32,471 bases of DNA, taken from Desulfuromonadales bacterium. Lineage in GTDB: Bacteria; Desulfobacterota; Desulfuromonadia; Desulfuromonadales; BM103. A model generated the notes under the pieces. It was not told where the DNA came from and did not search any database. It saw only the letters and a list, made by a program, of their open reading frames with translations. The translations under genes and the position numbers were made by a program. How positions within the stretch are numbered: position 1 is the first letter of the stretch; the number at the start of each line of letters is the position of its first letter. Location: contig JAMONP010000051.1 in the NCBI GenBank assembly GCA_027065695.1, positions 1-32,471 of the forward strand, in the 5' to 3' direction. Of the stretch, positions 7,169 through 14,668 are shown piece by piece.

Positions 7169-8506
7169 TCAGCTTTGGTACTGTTGACATCGCGCATATT
7201 CCTGAACAGGATCAAGGTCTGACTGTTCTGGAGACCAATCCCTCTTAACCCCGAGCTCTTGCAATGACATCTCGAGCATGTGAAGCTGATCCATATCTTC
7301 GGCTAAGATGATTACAGCAAAGTATCCGGTACGCGATAAGTCTTCGCAGTTGAATGGAAAAACGGAATTTAATTTACTGCCGTCGTAAAGGATGGAATTG
7401 ATCCGCTTACGCAATTCGATAAAGGTACAAGGTTCTGTCTTGATTTTGATGAACTTCCAGAGGGGCACAGCCCCCAGCAACTCTTCAATATTATGAACGA
7501 TGATGTTCACATAGGAAGAGCCATTGAAACGGGCATTATTCTCAACCGGGAAGATTCCTTCCTCGGCAGCAATATAATCGAAACCGGTTACTCCGCGATA
7601 TCCAGCCTTAGCCATCTCGGTTACGATTTTCAGCGATGTCTGCTTGACAGCGTCAAAAATTTGCGGTGAAGGACCATTCCCCTTCAAACTACCGATATGT
7701 ACCATGCCTCGCTCACAGACTTGCTCAATCATACCGATATGGGTGATTTTTCCATCTCGATCGACAACCCATTGGTCATTCGGCGTGGAGGTGACATTCA
7801 AGAACGGTTCAATGAGAATGACCCTCTCACCACTTAAGGCAATAGTTTGGTAGAGTTCGGCAAGATCATCCCCTTTAGTCTTGTATAATGACATGCCAGC
7901 CTCACCCAGGGTGCCACGGATGATGACAGTGTCGTGGGTTGAGCGATAGCGTTCAACGGTAATCTTCATCTGCCGGAAATTGTTACTATTTTTCGGCTTC
8001 ATTATGAAGGAAGTGCCATCGACAACCGGCACCTGCAGTTTCTGACATAACGTCTTAAAGATCGCCTTGTCGTTATGTTTCAGCGTATCAGCTTCCGTAG
8101 CGCCGAAAAGATCAGCACCAAGAGCTGTGGCCGCTGCGGCTTCCATTTGCGTCGAAAACCAAGGAACGTAGACAGGTTTTCTGCCCATTTCGTTGATCAC
8201 CTTTTTAACCGGTTCCGGATTTTTCGCAATCAGTTCTGAGAGTGTCTCGCCACCAGGCGGCATGTTGTATGCGACGACATGGTCAGATCCCAATCTATGC
8301 GAGCGCAGCCAGCGGTGATAGTCCTGATCCAGTTTGCCACGTAAAACCACCAGATCATCAGCACATGCCGATGCCAAGGCGCGGTCACATTTTGAAGTGA
8401 CTGTGGCATCACGACGTGGAAACTGAGAAAAGTTATCGGCGGCATAAACGACCAGTTCGTCTTTGTTGTCTGAAATTGTGGTTCTTATGGGGTGCAGGTC
8501 TGTCAC
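7169..8506 (-). CDS. ATP-grasp ligase (PGM1-like peptide/amino-acid ligase type)
   Basis: This 445-residue protein has a Rossmann-like pre-ATP-grasp region (about 15-130) and an ATP-grasp core (about 145-360). Signs of the core are MKPKNSNNFRQM, the hydrophobic ILIEPFL segment, and the C-terminal metal/nucleotide site GFDYIAAEEGIFPVENNARF, where the acidic and Asn residues bind Mg-ATP. The start is GTG with GGAG seven bases upstream. ATP-grasp enzymes of this group join a carboxylate to an amine through an acyl phosphate. Its position downstream of a nucleotidyltransferase, a PLP enzyme and a CDP-alcohol phosphatidyltransferase suggests that it adds an amino acid or carboxylate to an amino headgroup or its precursor. 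The family call is good. The substrate is inference. Confidence 0.7.
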   Translation of the reverse strand: MTDLHPIRTTISDNKDELVVYAADNFSQFPRRDATVTSKCDRALASACADDLVVLRGKLDQDYHRWLRSHRLGSDHVVAYNMPPGGETLSELIAKNPEPVKKVINEMGRKPVYVPWFSTQMEAAAATALGADLFGATEADTLKHNDKAIFKTLCQKLQVPVVDGTSFIMKPKNSNNFRQMKITVERYRSTHDTVIIRGTLGEAGMSLYKTKGDDLAELYQTIALSGERVILIEPFLNVTSTPNDQWVVDRDGKITHIGMIEQVCERGMVHIGSLKGNGPSPQIFDAVKQTSLKIVTEMAKAGYRGVTGFDYIAAEEGIFPVENNARFNGSSYVNIIVHNIEELLGAVPLWKFIKIKTEPCTFIELRKRINSILYDGSKLNSVFPFNCEDLSRTGYFAVIILAEDMDQLHMLEMSLQELGVKRDWSPEQSDLDPVQEYARCQQYQS

Positions 8507-8564
8507 TTAAGGACTCCGGTTGAGAATAGATTTCCATTGGGGAAGCCTTGCGGTTTGTGCCTGG

Positions 8565-9212
8565 TTAACCGGCAGGACAGAGCAACTTCCAGGTATAGAT
8601 CAGAGTCAGCACCAGCGTGTAAGCGGTGATGGCGTAATACCAGCGGCCAGCAAATTTAGGGGTCTTGATCGGGGCCACGTTGAGGGCGGCCAGAATCATC
8701 AGTAGAGAGTAGAGGACAGGGCCGAAAACCGCAGGACTGAGCAGACCGTCAAAGAGGAACAGAAAGGTCAGGATAATAACATTGTTGTCGAGCGCCAACC
8801 CCCAGTAGGTTGATTTATCCACTAAGCCGAAGACATTAAAATAGCTTAGCCGGATAACGCCAATGGCGACAATGATAAAGGCTCCAGGGATGTACCAGGG
8901 GCTGAAGTTGCCATAGCTTAACAGGATAACAGCGGGACAGATACCGAAGCTGACAATATCGATCAGCGAGTCGAGCTGGCCGCCAAACTCTCCCTGTTCC
9001 TTGGTTCGACCTTTCATGCGACGGGCAATAATACCATCACTCCAGTCAAAAAAGACCGCCCAGAGCAAGCCGATCATCGCAGCTGGAAAGTTACCCAGAA
9101 AAGCGAAATAGATGCCGAGGATTGCAGCAAAAAGTCCGGCCAACGAACAGATGTTTGGCAGATCCTTCGCGTAGCAAAGTATGGCTTTGGGCGTCGCTGG
9201 AAGTTCACTCAT
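8565..9212 (-). CDS. CDP-alcohol phosphatidyltransferase (PssA-like)
   Basis: This 215-residue integral membrane protein has about six hydrophobic helices. It carries the family signature D..DG..AR (about 56-63) followed by G..LDSLIDIVSFG (78-91), whose aspartates bind the metal and CDP-alcohol. The LDSLIDIVSFG segment resembles phosphatidylserine synthase. The spacer between AR and the conserved G is 12 residues, where I recall eight as typical, so there is a four-residue insertion (RMKGRTKEQGEF). The enzyme transfers a phospho-alcohol from a CDP-activated donor. Its ATG overlaps the stop of the aminotransferase gene (ATGA), so the two are translationally coupled. With the cytidylyltransferase-like gene upstream it probably installs an unusual amino-containing headgroup on a lipid or polymer. 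Confidence 0.85.
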   Translation of the reverse strand: MSELPATPKAILCYAKDLPNICSLAGLFAAILGIYFAFLGNFPAAMIGLLWAVFFDWSDGIIARRMKGRTKEQGEFGGQLDSLIDIVSFGICPAVILLSYGNFSPWYIPGAFIIVAIGVIRLSYFNVFGLVDKSTYWGLALDNNVIILTFLFLFDGLLSPAVFGPVLYSLLMILAALNVAPIKTPKFAGRWYYAITAYTLVLTLIYTWKLLCPAG

Positions 9213-10321
9213 GATGTTTTCTTTGAATCGACAATCTCAGCTAAGGCCCTAGACACAACGCTGTTTTCGGTCTGGGTGCGGCTGGCAATACGGATGTAAC
9301 GGTCAGATTCAGGCATGGTCTTGCCCTGACAGTGCTTGATGTAAATATTGTGCTCTACAAACAATCTGCGCGCTACTTCCGGGCCGGAAGGAGCATGGTC
9401 GGGAAGACGGCAGAAGATATAGTTGGCATCAGGTCGATAGACTGTCAGACCACTGATGCCACAGAGGTCCTGATAGAATTGATCTCGATCCGCTCGTACC
9501 AGGTCGCAGCTGGCAAGGAACTCCTGCTGGTATTCGGGAGCATGAACCAGAAAAGTTTCAGCAAAGCCGTTGAGGTTCCAGATATGCAGCCCTCGGCGAA
9601 CCTGGTCGGCAAAGAGGGCGTTGGCGGTCAGCATGTAGCCGATGCGCAGGCCGCAGATACCGTAAGCTTTGCTCATACTCTTGAAGATCGCAAGATTCGG
9701 ATAGCTGGCGATATCACTTTCCAGGGTTTCCTGGTCACGATTGCTGGCAAAATCGATAAAAGATTCATCGACGATAAGCATGCAGTCATGCGCGGCCAGT
9801 TTGTCCAGTAGGCGGATCAGGTTGGCTTTAGGCACCAGCAGCGAAGTCGGATTGTTTGGCGACACTACCACTGCAACGTCGGCCTTGCAGCGGATAGCTT
9901 CGGCTGCAAATTTATCCACGTTCAGTTGGAAAGATGGAGCATCAAGCACAAATTCAATGACGTTTTCAGTCGGTGCAGCATTAGCATATTCGTTGAACGA
10001 TGGCACCGGAACAATAAGCTTCTTGGCGAGATGACCGGAAACGATCTTAATCAGCTCTGCCGCTCCATTGCCCACCACAACCCGTTCCGCCGGTTGATCA
10101 ATCAGAGTGCCCACTAACCCGGCCAGGACATTCTGAGCCACGGGGTAGTTCAACACCAATTCATGAATCTGGCTAGTCAGCTGTTGGAAAAAACGCTCTG
10201 GCGGAAAATAAAGATTATAAAGGTAGGCGTGATCGATAAAATCATGACGCCAATAACCGCCATGCTGGCATTCAATGGCTTCGAATTGCTGCTCTTTGGC
10301 AGCATGATCCTGATCTGTCAT
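9209..10321 (-). CDS. HisC/CobD-like class I/II PLP aminotransferase or decarboxylase
   Basis: This 370-residue fold-type-I PLP enzyme shows VGNGAAELI (PLP phosphate region), VVSPNNPTS (about 162-170), LIVDESFIDFA (PLP-pyridine Asp) and the Schiff-base lysine in SMSKAYGICGLRIGY. The nearest relatives are histidinol-phosphate aminotransferase and threonine-phosphate decarboxylase (CobD). Its N-terminal segment HGGYWRHDFIDHAYLYNLYF resembles the junction of two-domain proteins I recall in which a nucleotidyltransferase is fused upstream of this same PLP domain. Here that domain is a separate gene at 10558-11460. Context suggests that it makes a phospho-amino-alcohol or aminophosphonate that is then cytidylylated. 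The exact reaction (transamination or decarboxylation) is not decided by sequence. The ATG has only a distant AAGG. Confidence 0.75.
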   Translation of the reverse strand: MTDQDHAAKEQQFEAIECQHGGYWRHDFIDHAYLYNLYFPPERFFQQLTSQIHELVLNYPVAQNVLAGLVGTLIDQPAERVVVGNGAAELIKIVSGHLAKKLIVPVPSFNEYANAAPTENVIEFVLDAPSFQLNVDKFAAEAIRCKADVAVVVSPNNPTSLLVPKANLIRLLDKLAAHDCMLIVDESFIDFASNRDQETLESDIASYPNLAIFKSMSKAYGICGLRIGYMLTANALFADQVRRGLHIWNLNGFAETFLVHAPEYQQEFLASCDLVRADRDQFYQDLCGISGLTVYRPDANYIFCRLPDHAPSGPEVARRLFVEHNIYIKHCQGKTMPESDRYIRIASRTQTENSVVSRALAEIVDSKKTS

Positions 10322-10346
10322 ATGTTTTGTTGCCTTCGTTAAATGC

Positions 10347-10510
10347 TAGGAGCTTGTTCGACAATAAAGGTCGAAGCGAAAATCCAGAAGTTTGAGAACA
10401 GATTTTAGCTCGTTTGAGAGTAATAGCCATAGCTATTGGTCGAAAAGGAGCTGAAATATGGACCAAACTTCTGGATTTGCAGCCGATCATGGATTGTCGG
10501 ACAAGCTCCT
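10347..10510. repeat. Long-hairpin palindromic repeat (MITE-like), copy B
   Basis: The element is about 164 bp and is the reverse complement of copy A at 5274-5438, with roughly 85-90% identity by eye. Terminal arms are GGAGCTTGTTCGACAAT and, on the other strand, GGAGCTTGTCCGACAAT. The central loop region AATAGC-CATA-GCTATT is identical in both copies. It lies in the gap between the nucleotidyltransferase gene and the PLP-enzyme gene, 26 bp from the start codon of the latter. Confidence 0.85.
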
Positions 10511-10557
10511 GGCAGAAATGAATCTTTGGATCAAATTTCATGTCCTGAAAGGGCTGG

Positions 10558-11460
10558 TCAATCAGATGCCAATAATAGTGAGAAGGGTGCCGGCTGATTT
10601 CCCCCAATAACGGTTTTTTTTATCTCTGTCATATTCCGAGCGACAATCGGAGCAACCTTCTGAACCAGAGGCTGAAATTGCTGCGTGACAACCTTGATTG
10701 GTGATGGCACGGGGAACATTTTCTCAGCCGCGCTCAGGTCCTCCAGGGTGTCAATCTCATACCAGCGATTGGCGTCAAAGAAGACCGGCGCAAAGGTGAG
10801 GTTCTTCTCAGCGACCAGCTCGGCGAAAACAGACTCGTAATATCCCTTCACCTTCTTGGCGGAAATGTGCCGATCCAGTCGTTCCCAGATCGATTGCCAA
10901 GTGCTGCAGGAGAAGCTGTAGATGTTTACGGTCTTGAAATGATCGGCGTCATTGCGGTTAACCGCGCCGAGCCAAAGGGCATCAAGCTGTTGCCGCTTAT
11001 TGAGTGTCACAGTCGTACCGTTCATCCACGGCAGCCGTTTTGAGACAGCAATCCGGTCTGGTTGGAGCATCGGCTTAAGCAGTTCGGAGTGAAACACCAG
11101 ATCGCTTTCAATTAGAAGAAAAGGTTCGTCAATCACCTTTCCAGCAAGCCATAACGAATAGATGTTATTGGTTGTTTTATATCGCGGGCTGGCGACATAG
11201 GTGATTTCAATGCCAGCATACCGGCTACCGAGATAGTCCTGAACAACATCTGACAGGTGACCTACGACCACAACCAAACGTTTGAACCCGTGACTGCGCA
11301 GGGAACGAATCAACCTTTCAAGGATTGGGATTCCATTGACTTCGACAAGGCATTTGGGTGTTGAGTCTGTTAATGGAGAGAGTCGACTTCCCGTGCCAGC
11401 GGCCAAGAGCAAGGCAGTTCTCACCGGGGTACCATCATCTAAATGGTCACTATAATGCAT
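10558..11460 (-). CDS. Nucleotidyltransferase (phosphocholine/phosphonate cytidylyltransferase type)
   Basis: This 300-residue protein has the nucleotide-binding loop LLLAAGTGSRLSPLTDSTPK (about 16-36). It also has ESDLVFH (metal-binding Asp), WMNGTTVTL, and RWYEIDTLEDLSAAEKMF, a hallmark of LicC/PntC-like enzymes that activate a phospho-amino-alcohol or phosphonate with CTP. It is shaped like the N-terminal half of nucleotidyltransferase-aminotransferase fusion proteins. Its last 45 residues after EKMF (PVPSPIKVVTQQFQPLVQKV...) have no obvious counterpart there. The start is ATG with GGAG six bases upstream. It is the first gene of a four-gene cluster with the PLP enzyme, the CDP-alcohol transferase and the ATP-grasp ligase. 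CTP use and substrate are inferred. Confidence 0.75.
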   Translation of the reverse strand: MHYSDHLDDGTPVRTALLLAAGTGSRLSPLTDSTPKCLVEVNGIPILERLIRSLRSHGFKRLVVVVGHLSDVVQDYLGSRYAGIEITYVASPRYKTTNNIYSLWLAGKVIDEPFLLIESDLVFHSELLKPMLQPDRIAVSKRLPWMNGTTVTLNKRQQLDALWLGAVNRNDADHFKTVNIYSFSCSTWQSIWERLDRHISAKKVKGYYESVFAELVAEKNLTFAPVFFDANRWYEIDTLEDLSAAEKMFPVPSPIKVVTQQFQPLVQKVAPIVARNMTEIKKTVIGGNQPAPFSLLLASD

Positions 11461-11836
11461 TTAAAACTCCAGATATTGCCTGAAGTAAACAGGGAAAAGG
11501 GGGAGCCATGTCCCGGTGTAGCTACCGTCACTTTTGTGCGGAGAAGAAACAACTGTCAGGAGCTTGCACGCAGACCAATAAGCTACGTTATTACGAGTGC
11601 GCGAAAGAGCCTGTGCGTGGTTTTAAATGGTTTAAAAGGTGTGCTTTTCGTGGTGGGGGTTGTCGATGTCGGGGCAGGGTAAGGGTACTCCACAACAACC
11701 AATACCAATAGATCAAGATATAATATTTCTTCCACAATAGTCAAGCTTATTAAAACAAAACCGTTTTCGGGTGGCCATGTCTTAAGATGCCTGCCTCATG
11801 TCAAGTTTGTGCCGCTTCTTCATTGATGACCTATAA
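11461..11836. other. Intergenic stretch, no supported gene
   Basis: About 375 bp lie between the nucleotidyltransferase start and the tautomerase stop. Two overlapping plus-strand frames of 67-79 codons here are Arg/Cys-rich and unlike real proteins. The only recognisable item is a weak terminator-like motif at 11745-11770 (minus strand): CCG-AAAA-CGG followed by TTTTGTTTT. It shares an 18-base motif with the terminator near 7018. The promoter of the lipid-headgroup cluster should lie here, but I see no convincing -35/-10 pair. Confidence 0.4.
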
Positions 11837-12040
11837 TTACTGCCCGACCTGACGTCTGACAGTCACTGTTTCCCCAGCAATCCCCCAATTGTCAGTTTCG
11901 ACTTCGTCGATAACGACCACTGTGGTTGCGGGGTTCTTGCCAAGCACATCGACAAGCAAGTCTGTTGCTCCTTTGATCAATCTTGCTTTTTGTTCAGTGG
12001 TTACACCTTCTTTGGTGATTTTGATATTAATATACGGCAT
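11837..12040 (-). CDS. 4-oxalocrotonate tautomerase family protein
   Basis: This 67-residue protein has the usual length for the family and a Pro directly after the initiator Met. That Pro becomes the catalytic N-terminal base once Met is removed. The beta-alpha-beta pattern is typical: PYINIKIT, a helix with TTEQKARLIKGATDLLV, then ATTVVVIDEVETDNWGIAGETV. The family catalyses keto-enol tautomerisation or dehalogenation, usually as a hexamer in the cytoplasm. The natural substrate cannot be read from sequence. An SD of AAGGA lies eight bases upstream. It is the last gene of the dapF operon, 11 bp after darP, and is followed by a weak terminator. Confidence 0.85.
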   Translation of the reverse strand: MPYINIKITKEGVTTEQKARLIKGATDLLVDVLGKNPATTVVVIDEVETDNWGIAGETVTVRRQVGQ

Positions 12041-12051
12041 GATAAAGTTCC

Positions 12052-12582
12052 TTAAGTTGAGGTTTCCAGGTCACGTGCTTCCTCCGCCTTACGTAACCGA
12101 CGAAAAATCTCCCGGGCTGCCTTCTTGTCGCCGAAATCATGAACCGAACTGGCCAGTCGGGTGAGTTTGCGGTGATCAAGGAATGGATAGGCAGACCTAA
12201 CCTCGGCCAATGCCGCTTCGAAGGTTTTTGCAGCACAGAGTCGATCACGCAGATCTTCAAGATGATGAAAGGCCATGGCCTCCTGGCGATCGCTGACGGC
12301 CTGCCCATCGAGAGCGGCTTCAATTGCTTCACGTTGTTCTTCGTTGCTGCGCAGAAAACCTGCCAGGTGTTTGATCTGACGCTTGCGCGAGCTGTGGCCG
12401 CGGGTATTGCGGGCCAGTTCGATCTCTTTGGTAAGCTCCGGTTCTTGCGGGAGTTTGGCGAGTTCCGTATCGGAGAGCTCTGTCAGGCGTTGAGCCAGAA
12501 GTTCCACTGCTTTGGCTTCGCGTTTTTTGGTGCTGCGACCGCGACCCAGGGAGCGGTATTCTTCGTCGTTATTGTTTTGCAT
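12052..12582 (-). CDS. darP: Ribosome biogenesis factor YjgA/DarP (DUF615)
   Basis: This 176-residue, highly charged, all-helical protein matches the DUF615/YjgA family in length and pattern: a basic N-terminal SLGRGRSTKKREAKAVELL, LPQEPELTKEIELARN, SSRKRQIKHLAGFLR, then a C-terminal helical part with AYPFLDHRKLTRL and ALREIFRRLR-like heptads. YjgA (DarP) associates with 50S precursors during late ribosome assembly in E. coli. The ATG overlaps the TGA of dtd by one base (TGATG), indicating translational coupling. The symbol rests on family recognition only. Confidence 0.8.
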   Translation of the reverse strand: MQNNNDEEYRSLGRGRSTKKREAKAVELLAQRLTELSDTELAKLPQEPELTKEIELARNTRGHSSRKRQIKHLAGFLRSNEEQREAIEAALDGQAVSDRQEAMAFHHLEDLRDRLCAAKTFEAALAEVRSAYPFLDHRKLTRLASSVHDFGDKKAAREIFRRLRKAEEARDLETST

Positions 12583-13031
12583 CAGAACTGCTTTCTGCTG
12601 TCGAGCATTATGGTTACTGGACCGTCGTTGATCAGAGCTACCTGCATATCGGCCCTGAACACCCCGGTAGCGATTGTGATCCCCCGACTACGCAGGGCAT
12701 CGACATATTCTTGGTAAAGTGTATCAGCGAGTTCCGGAGGCGCAGCGTCGCTGAACCCCGGACGCCGTCCCTTGCGACAATCGCCTAGCAGGGTGAATTG
12801 AGAGACCACCAGGATGCCGCCGCCGATATCCTCGACTGATCGGTTCATCTTGCCATCGTCGTCTGCAAAGATACGCAGACCAGCCGTTTTGTCGGCGAGG
12901 TAGACAACATCTTTTGAGGTGTCTCCATGTGCGACACCGAGTAGGACCATCAGACCTTGATCGATGGCACCAACCGTCTCCTTTGCAACGATCACAGAGG
13001 CCTGGCTGACCCGTTGAATTACGGCCCTCAT
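12582..13031 (-). CDS. dtd: D-aminoacyl-tRNA deacylase
   Basis: This 149-residue protein is full length for DTD. It begins [13 protein letters not shown] and carries the two active-site motifs SQFTLLGD (77-84) and NDGPVTI (135-141), the latter being the GlyxPro chiral-proofreading loop supplied across the dimer. It removes D-amino acids, and glycine mischarged on tRNA-Ala, from tRNAs in the cytoplasm. The start overlaps the nfo stop by four bases (ATGA) and the end overlaps darP by one base, so it lies in the middle of a tightly coupled operon. Confidence 0.95.
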   Translation of the reverse strand: MRAVIQRVSQASVIVAKETVGAIDQGLMVLLGVAHGDTSKDVVYLADKTAGLRIFADDDGKMNRSVEDIGGGILVVSQFTLLGDCRKGRRPGFSDAAPPELADTLYQEYVDALRSRGITIATGVFRADMQVALINDGPVTIMLDSRKQF

Positions 13032-13873
13032 TCGGCAAGTTCTCGTAGCAGCGTCAGATTGACAAGGTCCATCTCGTCTTGATCACCTTTGGGGGTTTCC
13101 AGAACCATGGGAATTCCAAAGAAGCGTTGATCCTGCATCAGGCAGCTAAAGCCGATACGGCCAATGGTCCCCTGACCGATGTGGGCATGACGGTCAACTT
13201 TACTGCCGCACGGCTTGAGTGAGTCGTTAAGATGGAAGGCCTTGATCTTCTCAAGGCCAACCAGTCGATCGAATTCAGTCATCGTCTGTGCATAGCCCTC
13301 TTTGGTGGAGAGGTCGTAACCGGCAGCATGGGCATGGCAGGTGTCGAAGCAGACGCCGAATCTTTGCTCATCAAAACCCTCCAGCAACGCCCCCAGATGG
13401 GCAAAGTCGCCGCCGAGATAGCTGCCTTGCCCGGCGGTGTTTTCCAGTAGCAAACGGACCTCCTGTGGGGTCTCTGCAAGAATTTCACGGAAGGCCTGGC
13501 GTATACGTTCCAGCCCGGCCTCTTCGCCAGTTCCAAGGTGTGCTCCAGGATGCATGACCAGGTCAGTGACGCCGATCTGCGCACAGCGAAGTAGTTCGTC
13601 GCGCAGGGCGTTTTTAGATTTCTTCCAGACAACTTCTTTCGGTGAAGCCAGGTTGATCAGGTAGGCGTCGTGAGCCATGACCGGCCCGATCCCGCTCTCT
13701 TGCCAAGCCTGACGAAAAGCCGAGGCTTCTGCATCCGAAAGCGGTTTGGCCTGCCAGCGACTGGCGTTCTTAGTGAAAATCTGCAACGCTGTGCAACCGC
13801 TTTCAATGCCGTGCGCAAAGGCTCTGTCGAGACCACCGGCAACTGAGACATGTGCTCCGAGCAGACGGTTCAT
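13028..13873 (-). CDS. nfo: Endonuclease IV (AP endonuclease)
   Basis: This 281-residue TIM-barrel nuclease of the Nfo family has all the trinuclear-zinc motifs: LGAHVS near the start, VMHPGAH (105-111), [29 protein letters not shown]...DRHAHIGQG, and LETPKG near the C-terminus. It cleaves DNA 5' to abasic sites and some oxidised bases in base-excision repair. The length is standard. The start codon overlaps the stop of the HAD phosphatase (ATGA) and the end overlaps dtd, so it is translated as part of the dapF-HAD-nfo-dtd-darP operon. Confidence 0.95.
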   Translation of the reverse strand: MNRLLGAHVSVAGGLDRAFAHGIESGCTALQIFTKNASRWQAKPLSDAEASAFRQAWQESGIGPVMAHDAYLINLASPKEVVWKKSKNALRDELLRCAQIGVTDLVMHPGAHLGTGEEAGLERIRQAFREILAETPQEVRLLLENTAGQGSYLGGDFAHLGALLEGFDEQRFGVCFDTCHAHAAGYDLSTKEGYAQTMTEFDRLVGLEKIKAFHLNDSLKPCGSKVDRHAHIGQGTIGRIGFSCLMQDQRFFGIPMVLETPKGDQDEMDLVNLTLLRELAE

Positions 13874-14508
13874 GAGGCTTTCTCCCAGAAACTCAGGCCG
13901 CTGTGAATCTGGCGGGCATTATCAAGATGGACATCAACGAAATCAGGTGTGTGACCGTCACCCACCAGGATGGTGCCCATGCCGAGTTTCTTGGCGGTCT
14001 GCAGGTTGTCGCGCGAGTCCTCAATCATAATACAACGATCAGCTTTTGAACCAAGCTTGGCAAGTACCGCGTGGTATGGTTCAGGGTAGGGTTTCGGCTG
14101 GTAGGCTGCGATGCGGATGTCGTAGACTTTTTCGAACATATCCTGAATGCCGAGGGCCGACAGGACCCGATCGGCATGGCAGATCGAACCATTGGTGAAA
14201 ACCGCCTTGCGTTGTGGCAGATTGGCCAGGGTTTCGCGTAGGACAAGGTCGGGGGTGAGCCGGGAGCATACGTCGATATCATGGACGTAAAGCAGATAGT
14301 CTTCCGGGTCGACGTCATGATGGCGGATCAGGCCTTGCAGGGTGACGCCGTACAGGCTCCAGTACTTGCGTCGTAAGGTGTCAACTTCCGGTGCCGGAAT
14401 GCCAGCAATCTCAATCATGTAGCGATTGATGCGCACATCGATGAGGTTGAAAAGCTGCTTCTCTGCGGGGTAGAGGGTGTTGTCGAGATCGAAAATTAAA
14501 ATGTCCAT
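13870..14508 (-). CDS. HAD-family pyrimidine 5'-nucleotidase-like phosphatase
   Basis: This protein has about 212 residues from ATG 14506-14508 (MDILIFDLDNTLYP). The frame is open for 11 more codons upstream, but those codons read through the terminal repeat of an adjacent palindromic element, so the internal ATG is preferred. The HAD motifs are DLDNT (nucleophile and general acid Asp), VFTNG, and IEDSRDNLQTAKKLGM with QPKPYPEPYH before it. The SDT1/YjjG-like layout with a helical cap after motif I (ELYPAEKQLFNLI-type) points to a nucleotide or related phosphomonoesterase. The precise substrate is unknown. The 3' end overlaps nfo by four bases. Confidence 0.8.
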   Translation of the reverse strand: MDILIFDLDNTLYPAEKQLFNLIDVRINRYMIEIAGIPAPEVDTLRRKYWSLYGVTLQGLIRHHDVDPEDYLLYVHDIDVCSRLTPDLVLRETLANLPQRKAVFTNGSICHADRVLSALGIQDMFEKVYDIRIAAYQPKPYPEPYHAVLAKLGSKADRCIMIEDSRDNLQTAKKLGMGTILVGDGHTPDFVDVHLDNARQIHSGLSFWEKAS

Positions 14509-14516
14509 GATTATTC

Positions 14517-14658
14517 TTACCACGAAGAACACGAAGGGCACGAAAAATATTTAAGGTTGAACCATAAGAAATAGAAGCAATTGACCTGTCAGATCACTCT
14601 GAAATTTTTGTTAAATAAGATGTTGATCTCTTCGCGAGCTTCGTGTCCTTCGTGGTAA
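14517..14658. repeat. Palindrome-ended short repeat (CCACGAAG family)
   Basis: The element is about 142 bp bounded by 20-bp inverted repeats that match at 19 positions: TTACCACGAAGAACACGAAG (14517-14536) and, complemented, TTACCACGAAGGACACGAAG (14639-14658). Tandem CACGAAG units are visible inside the left end. Elements with this CTTCGTGTCCTTCGTGGT end are common in environmental genomes, as I recall. It fills the dapF-HAD gap and its left end abuts the HAD ribosome site. Confidence 0.75.
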
Positions 14659-14668
14659 ATAGCCTTTC

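Noticed and set aside
9209-10321. Plain hisC (histidinol-phosphate aminotransferase)
   Set aside because: There is no histidine gene context. The N-terminal GGYWRH segment and the neighbouring nucleotidyltransferase and CDP-alcohol transferase point elsewhere.
10272-10607. 111-codon minus-strand frame spanning the copy-B repeat
   Set aside because: It is mostly translation of the palindromic element, with the same chance peptide appearing in copy A, and it overlaps the real PLP-enzyme start; not a gene.
11443-11711. Two overlapping plus-strand frames (79 and 67 codons)
   Set aside because: Arg/Cys/Val-rich with no family resemblance; noncoding spacer is the simpler reading.
12139-12717. 192-codon plus-strand frame
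   Set aside because: Antisense to darP and dtd, both of which are well supported and tightly overlapping.
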